Shown here: positions 34,809-42,835 of the stretch, piece after piece
Position numbering within the stretch: the first letter of the stretch is position 1
How the letters are laid out: each line of letters starts with the position of its first letter
DNA from: G963662905 sp965230045
Lineage (GTDB): Bacteria; Bacteroidota; Bacteroidia; Bacteroidales; WRLA01
Reading direction: 5' to 3'
Assembly: GCA_965230045.1 (NCBI GenBank)
Contig: OZ245940.1
Coordinates: forward strand, 2,852,001 to 2,916,000
Length of the DNA: 64,000 nt
Notes under the pieces: generated by a model
The model's input: only the letters and a program-made list of their open reading frames with translations
Told to the model about the DNA's origin: nothing
Databases searched by the model: none
Program-made: the position numbers and the translations under genes

Positions 34809-35792
34809 ATGGACAAATATATTGGAATTGACATTAGCAAGCAAACATTTGATGCTTATGGGTCAGACCGAGACCATAAAACGGGTTTTTCAGATTTTGA
34901 ACAGACTACAAAAGGCTTTCAAGCTCTGGTCAAAAAATACGGTAAGGACAAAACTTATGTCATGGAAGCAACAGGGCCATATAGCTTGAAATTGGCTATG
35001 TTCCTGTCTAAGAAAAATATTGAAGTTTCCGTGATAAACCCTTTGATCATAAGGCGTTATTCGCAGATGAAGTTACAGCGTGCAAAGACCGATCCAGTAT
35101 GCGCCAAAACCATCTATGACTACGCATCTACTTTTAAAAAAGTTGATCTATGGACACCACCATCAAAGGAAATCTTTGCTATGCAGCAGTTATTGACAGC
35201 CCTGGAACTGATTACTAAACAAAAAACAGCTACGTCTAACCAATTACAGGCTTTCCAGGTAAGTGGCGTATTGACTGCTGAACTCAAAAGATCACTGAAA
35301 AGTATTATCGAAAAGTTCAAGCGGGAAATAAAAAAGCTGGAGAAACAACTGGAGGATATCAGCAAAACACACTTTGCCGAGACCCGCAAGCTAATCCTCA
35401 GTGTACCGGGATTTGGCAAGAAAGCTGTAGCAGTGCTCATTGCAGCAACCAATAATTTTGAAAAATTCCTGCACTACAAACAGTTTATTGCTTTTGCAGG
35501 GACAAGTCCAAGGATATATCAGTCGGGAACCAGCGTCAAGGGAAAGGGTCATATCTGCAAAATGGGAAACGGGCATATACGAAAACAGCTATACATCTCG
35601 GCTCTGTCTGCTATGCGCTACAATAAAGGGTGCAGGATATTGTATGAACGGTTGACAGCTAAAGGAAAGCACGACAAGGTGGCTATAATTGCGGTTGCAA
35701 ATAAACTGATCAAACAAATATTTGCCATAATAGCAGATAATGAACCATATAACGAGGATCACATCAGCAAATTAAGGGTTACTTTACCATAA
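34809..35792 (+). CDS. IS110-family DEDD recombinase (transposase)
   Basis: A 327-residue protein. The N-terminal RuvC-like DEDD domain (YIGIDISKQTFDAYG; MEATGPYSLKLA; KTDPVCAKTIYDYA) carries the acidic residues. A coiled-coil linker spans about residues 170-200. The C-terminal Transposase_20 domain has the helix-hairpin-helix LILSVPGFGKKAVAVLIA and the serine-containing GTSPRIYQSGTSVKGKGHICKMGNGHIRKQLY segment. It looks intact. Members act with an RNA guide to join donor and target. The ATG follows the candidate bridge RNA by about 20-40 bp, the IS110-group (not IS1111) arrangement. Confidence 0.95.
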   Translation: MDKYIGIDISKQTFDAYGSDRDHKTGFSDFEQTTKGFQALVKKYGKDKTYVMEATGPYSLKLAMFLSKKNIEVSVINPLIIRRYSQMKLQRAKTDPVCAKTIYDYASTFKKVDLWTPPSKEIFAMQQLLTALELITKQKTATSNQLQAFQVSGVLTAELKRSLKSIIEKFKREIKKLEKQLEDISKTHFAETRKLILSVPGFGKKAVAVLIAATNNFEKFLHYKQFIAFAGTSPRIYQSGTSVKGKGHICKMGNGHIRKQLYISALSAMRYNKGCRILYERLTAKGKHDKVAIIAVANKLIKQIFAIIADNEPYNEDHISKLRVTLP

Positions 35793-35846
35793 TATTTTTC
35801 TTCAAACTGCCTCCAAATAAAAAAAGGTAGTTTGAAGAAAAATATT
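35791..35846 (+). terminator. Strong hairpin in the IS110 right end
   Basis: AATATTTTTCTTCAAACTGC pairs with the complementary run ending at 35846 around a roughly 14-nt A-rich loop. It overlaps the recombinase stop codon. It is long and AT-rich, so it may act as a bidirectional terminator for the recombinase or as an end-recognition structure. Confidence 0.6.
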
Positions 35847-35878
35847 ACACAAAACTCTTGCTTTTTAACACAGTTCAT

Positions 35879-35982
35879 TCCGACAAAGTTTCCGAAGTAT
35901 GAGGAATTCCGATAGCCATCGGAAGGAGGAATCTGTTTAGGATAGCATTCAAGTTTCTTTCCACGAAATTTCGTGTAGAACC
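35879..35982. mobile_element. MITE copy 1, right part
   Basis: Continues the MITE from TCCGACAAAG to the terminal GTGTAGAACC, matching the right ends of copies 2 and 3. Together with 34316-34578 it makes one complete element of about 367 bp once the IS110 is removed. Confidence 0.85.
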
Positions 35983-36010
35983 AAAATTAATTGGCATTGC
36001 TTTTTCATAA
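35983..36010. repeat. Right copy of the imperfect direct repeat flanking MITE 1
   Basis: Matches 34287-34315 with a few substitutions (ATTGGCATTGCTTTTTCATAA against ATTGGTATTGCTTTTTTATAA). Confidence 0.6.
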
Positions 36011-36012
36011 TA

Positions 36013-37245
36013 CTACTTTTGGATTAATAATTTATTGGATAAAGAAGAGTATTTTCCATTGCTTAAATTATAGAAATACACCCCATCGGGCAATCTTGTC
36101 CCGTTTCTGTCGCTCCCGTTCCAATCAATGCTTTCTTTTCCCTGACAGGGGATTGAAATAAGATTTCTGCCTTTTAAATCATAAATATTGATAAAGGCAT
36201 TCTCATAATTATCTTGTCCATATATCTTGAATGTGGCGTTTTCTGACATGGGATTGGGGTTCACATTTAAAATATTCTCAATATTTTGATAATCATGAAC
36301 ATGGGTAATAGTTGAATCCAATTCATGGAAGTAAGTTTCTGTAAAAGTTTTGCCGTAATCACTACTATGATCAATATAAAGCCATATATGCTGCCAATCC
36401 GGACTAAATGTCCCCCTATATCTATAAAAGCTTCCGTCTTCCCGTCCAGCAGTAAAATGGTAGCCCCAACTAAATACATGACAGTAATCAGATTCAAAAT
36501 GCTTGGTCCAATTCTTTCCCGAATCAGAGCTGTAGTATATATGATAATGAAGATCCATTGTCCAGGCTATCAAATACAGTTCCCCTTCAACAGCACCTCT
36601 GGTAATTTCCGGATGCTGACCGCTTGGAGACCAATAGACCATAGCACTATCTAAATCACTGTAAGTAAAGGATCTAGCTGAATCATCGCTATATGCTAAT
36701 AAATAAGTAAAGGGAGGGCTAACATATTTAGACAACCCATATACAACGCCGGTTTTATTACCAACCTCGAGCCCAAACTTAACACTGTCTCTTATTTTAT
36801 CAAAACTATAACCAAAATCTATGCTTTTCCAACATGTTCCTTCATTATTATTTAAGTTTCGATATATTTCACCAGCTTTAAAGCCTGTAGCATAACTTGA
36901 GTTTCCATAGAAATTATTTATATTATTCCAGTTCCTACCATAATCGCTACTCATCCATAATTCGCTACCAGTAGAATTATATAATACACCATCCTGTGCA
37001 TCCCCTAGTATTGTTCCTATTTCCATTTGGCCAACAGGCATCTGATCAGTTCCTTCATAATGCAGGCTCAATGTTTTACCATAATCCGTTGAATGAAAGA
37101 TGCCCGTGTGTTGCTTCCCTGTAATATCCAAATAGAGTCCTATTTTAACATAAATCTCTCCCGCCTGTGTTCCGCGGGTAATTTGAGCGTGCAATGCTCC
37201 AAATAATGAAAAACTCATGAGAAACAATAAAACAATTCTTTTCAT
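36013..37245 (-). CDS. Secreted BNR-repeat protein with T9SS sorting domain
   Basis: A 410-residue exported protein with signal peptide MKRIVLLFLMSFSLFGALHAQ. The body has repeated Asp-box-like units (STDYGKTLSLHY, SSDYGRNWNNI, SIDFGYSFDKI, SSDSGKNWTKHF, SSDYGKTFTETY). The C-terminal region (NVNPNPMSENATFKIYGQ... WNGSDRNGTRLPDGVYFYNLSNGK) is a FlgD-Ig-like T9SS sorting domain ending KLLIQK. It is related in design to the gene at 32983, and both read on the minus strand with the MITE/IS110 composite between them. Ligand or substrate unknown. Confidence 0.87.
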   Translation of the reverse strand: MKRIVLLFLMSFSLFGALHAQITRGTQAGEIYVKIGLYLDITGKQHTGIFHSTDYGKTLSLHYEGTDQMPVGQMEIGTILGDAQDGVLYNSTGSELWMSSDYGRNWNNINNFYGNSSYATGFKAGEIYRNLNNNEGTCWKSIDFGYSFDKIRDSVKFGLEVGNKTGVVYGLSKYVSPPFTYLLAYSDDSARSFTYSDLDSAMVYWSPSGQHPEITRGAVEGELYLIAWTMDLHYHIYYSSDSGKNWTKHFESDYCHVFSWGYHFTAGREDGSFYRYRGTFSPDWQHIWLYIDHSSDYGKTFTETYFHELDSTITHVHDYQNIENILNVNPNPMSENATFKIYGQDNYENAFINIYDLKGRNLISIPCQGKESIDWNGSDRNGTRLPDGVYFYNLSNGKYSSLSNKLLIQK

Positions 37246-37828
37246 AATTTTTGCTTTTACGTTTTCTGCTTTAAAAATATTAACCTATAAAAACCTATCG
37301 TATCTTGTTCTCAAAACTATCGACAAAAAAAACGAGTATAAAATGTAGTAAGATCTTGGTTGTTTGAGCTATAAAAAACAAAATACTATTATCTTCCGGT
37401 TCCAATCCATAAAGTGCTTAAATAAAACTGAGACATTTTGTAGATATCATTGCAATATTACGAAACTTTTTAGAATTATGTGCTACTTATCAAAAAAAAA
37501 AAAAAAAGGTAGTATTTACCAAAAAAATATTTAAAGTGCTAATAATCAATATTTAAACACAATATGGAGTAATTATTTAACACTTTCTTAAAATTAAATG
37601 CAAAAAATATCAATTTTCATATGTAATTTCCTAAATATACTGAACAATAGGTATGATTATAGTATTATTATACCTGATATTGCAATGAGTAATTTGCGGA
37701 AAAAGTTTGATTTCGATCTTTCCTACAAATTAAAACCATCCTAAATTATTTTCCGGCACAGCTTTTTGAACAGATCAATCCAATTCTTTCTATTTTTGAA
37801 ATTGGAATACAAACCAAAATTTAAATAC
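37246..37828. other. AT-rich intergenic region
   Basis: I see no gene. It contains a long A homopolymer near 37490-37507 and several AT-rich runs. It carries the divergent upstream regions of the T9SS gene (minus) and the hydro-lyase gene (plus). No promoter with both -33 and -7 elements was found. Confidence 0.6.
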
Positions 37829-39607
37829 ATGCCTGGAAAAACTTTTGCTGAGAAGATTTTTGGAGCCGATGCGGGTTCCATCGTTTTTAGAAAACCGGAT
37901 ATCGTTCTAACGCACGATAATACCGCCAGTATCGCCGGAACATTTCAAAAAATGAATGGCGAAAAGCCTTTCGATCCCAATCAGTTATTGATTGTTCTGG
38001 ATCATAACGCACCACCAACCAATGCCAAACTGGCCAATGATTATCAAAAAATCAGGGAGCTGGTGAAAGAATACGGTATCACTAAATTTCACGATGCCGG
38101 CAAAGGGATCTGCCACCAGATCATGTCGGAATATGCCCGTCCGGAGATGGTGATTGTAGGCAGCGACAGCCATACCTGTACTGCCGGAGCTTTCAATGCT
38201 TTTGCTGCGGGTATCGACCGCACGGAAGCCGCCGGACTCTGGAAACAGGGCGAAACATGGTTCCGCGTGCCCGAAACCATCAAAATCACTCTTCATGGCG
38301 AGCTGCCACAAGGCGTTTATGCCAAGGACATCAGCCTGTGGATTATTGGCATGATCGGATCGAGCGGAGCCGATTATATGAGCATTGAATATCATGGCGA
38401 AGGCGTTAAAAGCCTGACCGTACCACAACGCATGACACTTACCAACCTGGCATCGGAAATGGGCGCTAAAAATGCGGCTTTCCCGGCAGATGAAGTGCTG
38501 GCTGAGTTTTTCGAGGGCGAAGAAATCAAAGGTGTTTGGGCCGACGATGATGCGGTTTACGCCCGTGAAATCGAAATCGACCTAAACGAGTTGTATCCGC
38601 TGGTTGCCGTGCCACATCAGGTAGATAATGTAAAAGCACTGGCCGAAGTAAAAGGCACAAAAATCCATCAGGCACTCATCGGAACCTGCACCAATGGCCG
38701 TTTTGAAGATTTGATGGAAGCCGCTTTGGTATTGCGCGACCATAAAGTACATCCCGATGTGCAAATGTTGATTGTACCCGCCTCACAAAAGATTTACCTG
38801 CAGGCATTGCGCGAAGGGCTGATCGAAGTATTTATGGAAGCCGGAGCCAATGTGCTGGCAGCCAGTTGCGGACCATGCCTGGGAACAGGGCAGGGGATTC
38901 CCGCCGACGGATTCAATGTGATCAGCACGGCCAACCGGAATTTCAAAGGCCGCATGGGCAATAAAGAGAGTTTCGTATATCTGGCCAGTCCGGCAGCGGT
39001 GGCATGGTCGGCTGTAAAAGGCGAGATTACCGATCCGCGCCATGAGCCTGCAAACGAGAAATATCCCTATAAAGTGGAAAAAGGCGATACCGTTGATATT
39101 GCCGAAGGCGACGACCGCTATATCAAAGGTGTTTGGAATTATGCCGATGCCGACAATATCAATACCGACCTGATGTTTGCCGGAAACCTCACTTATGCGG
39201 TAAAAAGCTCTGAACCGGAAAAAATCATGCCCCATCTTTTCGAAGGCTTTGATGCCAGTTTTAAAGAGAGGGTAGGCGAAGGCGATGTTTTGGTAGCCGG
39301 AGCAAACTTTGGCTGTGGCAGCTCACGCGAGCATCCGGCTGTTGGTTTGGCCCATGCCGGCGTGAAAGCCGTTATTGTAAAGTCGGTAAACCGTATTTTT
39401 TATCGTTCGTCTGTAAACCAGGGACTTCCGATTCTGGTACTACCGGAAGCTGTTGACGCTTATGAAGCCGGAGCTGAAGTGGATGTACAACTCGATAGAG
39501 GTATTGTGCGCATAGCCGATAAGGAGTTCCGCTTTAATCCACTGCCCGAGCAGCTGATGAATATTTTTAATCAGAAGGGATTGGTGAATTACATAAAGTC
39601 GAAATAG
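37829..39607 (+). CDS. Fused LeuC/LeuD-type hydro-lyase (aconitase superfamily)
   Basis: The start is taken at 37829 (MPGKTFAEKIFGADAG); upstream in-frame codons are not family-like. In the 592-residue protein, residues about 1-420 match the large subunit of 3-isopropylmalate/homoaconitate dehydratases: SDSHTCTAGAF, GTCTNGRFED and SCGPCLGTGQG, the last two bearing the three 4Fe-4S cysteines. Residues about 425-592 match the small swivel subunit (DADNINTDLMFAGNLTY; ANFGCGSSREHP). These are usually separate polypeptides. No leuA or leuB neighbour is present, so isopropylmalate, homoaconitate or dimethylmalate-type substrates all remain possible. Confidence 0.88.
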   Translation: MPGKTFAEKIFGADAGSIVFRKPDIVLTHDNTASIAGTFQKMNGEKPFDPNQLLIVLDHNAPPTNAKLANDYQKIRELVKEYGITKFHDAGKGICHQIMSEYARPEMVIVGSDSHTCTAGAFNAFAAGIDRTEAAGLWKQGETWFRVPETIKITLHGELPQGVYAKDISLWIIGMIGSSGADYMSIEYHGEGVKSLTVPQRMTLTNLASEMGAKNAAFPADEVLAEFFEGEEIKGVWADDDAVYAREIEIDLNELYPLVAVPHQVDNVKALAEVKGTKIHQALIGTCTNGRFEDLMEAALVLRDHKVHPDVQMLIVPASQKIYLQALREGLIEVFMEAGANVLAASCGPCLGTGQGIPADGFNVISTANRNFKGRMGNKESFVYLASPAAVAWSAVKGEITDPRHEPANEKYPYKVEKGDTVDIAEGDDRYIKGVWNYADADNINTDLMFAGNLTYAVKSSEPEKIMPHLFEGFDASFKERVGEGDVLVAGANFGCGSSREHPAVGLAHAGVKAVIVKSVNRIFYRSSVNQGLPILVLPEAVDAYEAGAEVDVQLDRGIVRIADKEFRFNPLPEQLMNIFNQKGLVNYIKSK

Positions 39608-39849
39608 AGTTCGTCTATAAAGCTCAACTTCTTCGTTGTTGCTCAAAATCCAAATCCTCAAATACCCAAGTATTATCCGGTTTGGATTTTTCACACGCCT
39701 TGAATTTGAACTTTATAGAGCAAACTCCCGACTCTATGGACAGAATCGAAATAATTTCCGTCCAGAAACCTGATTTCGGACAAATACTAAATTTGTAGTC
39801 TCTTGATATATTGAATAAGCAAAGCCTTCCATTTTGGAGGGCTTTTTTT

Positions 39850-40062
39850 TCCAATAGGATGACGCTGTTTATTAAACGTTTATGGCAATGCGGCTTCTCG
39901 CTGAGTTCGGCTTCTCGGCTCCGCTCGAAGACCTTTACAGCCAGAGTCCCGTCTCCGCTCGAAGACCTTGAAGAATGTTGCTATAACGCAGTGAAGACCA
40001 GGCATGAGGAATTCCGATAGCTATCTGATGGAGGAATCTGTTTGAAATAAAGTAATTTTTCT
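39850..40062. mobile_element. MITE copy 4, decayed, interrupted by MITE 2
   Basis: Resembles the inner and right parts of the other copies: GGATGACGCTGTTTATTAAACG-like start, then GAGGAATTCCGATAGCTATC and GGAGGAATCTGTTTGAAAT. The middle has been replaced by unrelated sequence containing two CCGCTCGAAGACCTT segments. It stops at ATTTTTCT, where MITE 2 begins, and its last 30 bp continue at 40417-40448. Confidence 0.65.
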
Positions 40063-40416
40063 GGTTCTACTAGAAATATCGTGGGTAATGATAATGTTTG
40101 AAATTAAATATTAAGTAGATATTTGGAAATAAGATATTTAATAAAATAGAATGAACTCCAAACAGATTCCTCCCTTCTCAAAGCCTTAATCACTTCGTTT
40201 GGCTTTGTTCCGGTCGGAATGACGCTGTTTAAGAAGTGTTTAAGGCAAATGCGGCGAGGACGTGTTTAAAATATACCATTGTGTCCTCGCCGCATTTGCC
40301 TCCTGACTTCATAAAAACGCGTCATTCCGACAAAGTTTCCGAAGTATGAGGAAACTTTGGAGGAATCTGTTTGGGATAGCATTCAAGTTTCTTTCCACGA
40401 AATTCCGTGTAGAACC
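40063..40416. mobile_element. MITE copy 2 (complete), nested in copy 4
   Basis: A 354-bp non-autonomous element with terminal repeats GGTTCTACTAGAAATATCGT and the reverse complement of CCACGAAATTCCGTGTAGAACC. It is flanked by the exact 8-bp duplication ATTTTTCT (40055-40062, 40417-40424). The whole element is a nested palindrome; the innermost 19-bp perfect stem is at 40243-40261 with 40283-40301. It contains the unoccupied IS110 target GCGTCATTCCG near 40319. Confidence 0.88.
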
Positions 40417-40448
40417 ATTTTTCTTTCCACGAAATTCCGTGTAGTATC
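40417..40448. mobile_element. MITE copy 4, right end
   Basis: The TTTCTTTCCACGAAATTCCG run ending GTGTAGTATC repeats the right terminus of MITE 2 directly after it, with two changes in the last six bases. It is the displaced end of the older copy. Confidence 0.65.
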
Positions 40449-40520
40449 AGTTTGATTAAAAAACTGAATATTTCCAAAAATATCATACCTTGCGAAATTA
40501 TTACTGGAACTGTTAGAATC

Positions 40521-41012
40521 GTGAACAAAATAATTAAAATCATCAGCGGAGGACAAAGCGGGGCAGACCGTGCTGCACTGGATGCCGCTATGGAACTTGG
40601 CATTGAGACAGGAGGTTTTTGTCCCAAAGGCCGTAGGGCAGAGGATGGAAGTATTCCGGAGCATTATCCGCTAATAGAGTTGAAATCGGGCGAATATACA
40701 GACCGGACTTTAAAAAATGTTTTGGAAAGCGACGCAAGTTTGATTTGCTATAAGAAACAAATGGATAAAGGAACGGAGCTTACAGCTGTTTTTTGTGAAA
40801 AGAATAACAAAGCCTGCCTCAAAGTGTGTTTGGACCGGCAAAACAGTATAGAAGATATTATGGACTGGATTGACCAAAACAAAATCCGTGTGCTCAATAT
40901 CGCCGGACCGCGCGAAAGTTCGGAAGAAGATATTTATGAGGTGGTTAAGCCTTTTTTGATGAAACTTTTTTCCGAACTCATTAATCAGCCAAAAACGAAA
41001 TATGCAAATTAA
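40521..41012 (+). CDS. Putative molybdenum-carrier-like protein (Rossmann/LOG-like)
   Basis: The GTG at 40521 is preferred (MNKIIKIISGGQSGADRAALD), because the family begins directly with the glycine-rich motif; a TTG further up would start inside MITE sequence. The 163-residue product has ISGGQSGADRAALDAAMELGIETGGFCPKGRRAEDGSIP, the hallmark of the putative molybdenum carrier family, and a C-terminal IRVLNIAGPRESS segment. The molybdenum role rests on a plant/algal carrier comparison and is unproven in bacteria. Ends 5 bp before the first outer-membrane gene. Confidence 0.85.
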   Translation: MNKIIKIISGGQSGADRAALDAAMELGIETGGFCPKGRRAEDGSIPEHYPLIELKSGEYTDRTLKNVLESDASLICYKKQMDKGTELTAVFCEKNNKACLKVCLDRQNSIEDIMDWIDQNKIRVLNIAGPRESSEEDIYEVVKPFLMKLFSELINQPKTKYAN

Positions 41013-41017
41013 ACCCA

Positions 41018-41845
41018 ATGAAAAAACTCTACACCTTAATCATTTTAAGCATCTTCATTATTCCATCCTTTGCACAGGACAGTACGGGTTTTTCCGTAAG
41101 TTTTCAGATGGGCATCAGTTTTTCAAATTTTGTGAACCGCGATCCGGCTTTTCGGAATCTTTATAAGCCCCAGCAGTATATTGTGCATTCAGTGAATATT
41201 GGTACCAGTTATATTGATGATGCTCAAACCGAACCTATACTAGGGTTTGATGCTGAATATCATATTAATGCAAAACAAAGCGTTGTATTAGGCTTTTATC
41301 TGGAAGCAAAAGGCTATGACCAACACCTTGATTCCTGCTGGACAACACCTTTTGGATCCTATAATGAACTTGAATTTCAGAGGAAAATAAACAATGACTA
41401 CCTGGTCATTCCTTTGGTTTACCGGCGTTATTTCCTGAAAAACCGCAGATTGTTTCTTGAAACTGGCATTTATGGTGGAATTTGGTTAAAGAGTTATGTT
41501 TCGGAGGCAGAAAATTTATCCATACTGTATGAAGGTGAAAGTAGTCCATGGAAATCCCATATGTTCTTCTATCATGAGGGCATTGAAAACCATACCACAT
41601 CCTATGATTATGGACTGGTTATAGGCGCTGGATATAAATACAGGTTTACAAACCAATTTGGAATTAATGCGCGCCTCAGGTATAGTTATGGACTTGTTAA
41701 AATTGATGCACTCAATGAAAATAGCTGGGAAAAAATCATGCCAAATTTTCCCTCTGTATATAATCTAAAAAACTACTATGGTATCAGCTCGGATGCACGC
41801 AATACCAGCCTGAGCATTACGATTGGTATTTCCTATAAAATATAA
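41018..41845 (+). CDS. Outer-membrane beta-barrel protein, paralogue 1
   Basis: A 275-residue exported protein: signal peptide MKKLYTLIILSIFIIPSFAQ, then alternating strands typical of small Bacteroidota outer-membrane barrels (GFDAEYHINAKQSVVLGFYLE; DYLVIPLVYRRYFLKNRR; YDYGLVIGAGYKYRF), ending DARNTSLSITIGISYKI. Most similar to its neighbour at 41860 over the full length. Function unknown. Confidence 0.85.
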   Translation: MKKLYTLIILSIFIIPSFAQDSTGFSVSFQMGISFSNFVNRDPAFRNLYKPQQYIVHSVNIGTSYIDDAQTEPILGFDAEYHINAKQSVVLGFYLEAKGYDQHLDSCWTTPFGSYNELEFQRKINNDYLVIPLVYRRYFLKNRRLFLETGIYGGIWLKSYVSEAENLSILYEGESSPWKSHMFFYHEGIENHTTSYDYGLVIGAGYKYRFTNQFGINARLRYSYGLVKIDALNENSWEKIMPNFPSVYNLKNYYGISSDARNTSLSITIGISYKI

Positions 41846-41859
41846 ACATCTTAAAATCA

Positions 41860-42690
41860 ATGAAAAAACTTTGCACCTTAATCATTTTAAGCCTTTTAAT
41901 TATCGCGTCCTATGCACAGGACAGCACAGGCTTTTCCCTTAATTTTCATTATGGCCTGAATATCTCAGGCTTTATAAATCGTGATCCCTTTTTTGTGAAA
42001 ACGAATCCGTTCGATTCTCACTATAATTTTCTTTATATCAGTCCGAAATATGAAGGAGAATCATATAAAGGATTGACATTTGGTGTTGATGCCGAGTATC
42101 ATTTGGATGCCAGGCAAAGTTTTTTGGTGGGTTTTTATTTTCAAACAAAAGGCAATAATCTGAAATACGATACAAGCTGGACAAGCGATTACGGAAGCGA
42201 TCAACATTACAGCTATCTTAAGAAACTAACAAATGATTATTTAGTAATCCCTGTGGTTTACAGACGTTATCTGCTAAAATCAGCCCGCATTTTTTTAGAA
42301 GCGGGTTTATATAGTGGAATTTGGCTGCGAAGCTACATCTATGTTGAAGAATGCAGATCGTGGATGGATGCCGGGGATGACCGACCGATGTGCAATTGCT
42401 GGCACGATATCCCCGATGCCGCTCCCGGACATACCACATCATTCGACTATGGTTTGCTTATTGGCGGGGGATTCAAGCAAAAAATAAGCGGGAGCATAGA
42501 TATTATTGCACGCTGCAGGTACAGTTACGGGCTTGCAAAAATCGACGCACTCAACGCGAATACATGGATAAATATTCCGGATTCCCCGCTTGTACGTGAG
42601 CTCAAGAACTATTACGGCATCAGCTCGGATGCACGCAATACCAACCTGAGCATTACGCTTGGGGTTTCGTATAAGTTTCACGGAAAATAA
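41860..42690 (+). CDS. Outer-membrane beta-barrel protein, paralogue 2
   Basis: A 276-residue exported barrel with signal peptide MKKLCTLIILSLLIIASYAQ. It is collinear with the preceding gene and shares NDYLVIPVVYRRYLLKSAR, TTSFDYGLLIGGGFK and NYYGISSDARNTNLSITLGV. An extra Cys pair (ECRSWMDAGDDRPMCNC) lies in one loop. The 14-bp spacing indicates co-transcription. A tandem duplication that has since diverged. Confidence 0.85.
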   Translation: MKKLCTLIILSLLIIASYAQDSTGFSLNFHYGLNISGFINRDPFFVKTNPFDSHYNFLYISPKYEGESYKGLTFGVDAEYHLDARQSFLVGFYFQTKGNNLKYDTSWTSDYGSDQHYSYLKKLTNDYLVIPVVYRRYLLKSARIFLEAGLYSGIWLRSYIYVEECRSWMDAGDDRPMCNCWHDIPDAAPGHTTSFDYGLLIGGGFKQKISGSIDIIARCRYSYGLAKIDALNANTWINIPDSPLVRELKNYYGISSDARNTNLSITLGVSYKFHGK

Positions 42691-42835
42691 GAAACCAAGA
42701 TCTGTATCATAATTATTGAAAAACAAGCTTATCAAAGCGGGAAAAAATAAGCCTGAGCCGGATATCTGGCTTTACAACTTTTTTAGATTACTGAAGATTT
42801 AACCGCTATTCGAAAACGAAGGGATTATTTGATAT

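Larger units (their letters stand above)
34579..35878 (+). mobile_element. IS110-family insertion element inserted in MITE 1
   Basis: About 1.3 kb. The borders are defined by comparison with intact MITE 2, where GCGTCATTCCGAC is uninterrupted. TCAT is shared by both junctions, so the exact ends are ambiguous by up to 4 bp. There are no terminal inverted repeats and no longer duplication, as expected for IS110. It contains about 230 bp of left non-coding DNA with a candidate bridge RNA, a 327-residue DEDD recombinase and a short right end with a strong hairpin. TATATTTG at 34581-34588 lacks a -33 partner in the integrated form. In a circularised element the right end would supply CTTG at 35857-35860 with a 20-bp spacer, making a complete promoter. 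Confidence 0.88.

Noticed and set aside
34629..34844. 71-codon minus-strand frame in the IS110 left end
   Set aside because: Overlaps the candidate bridge RNA and recombinase start; no homology-like features.
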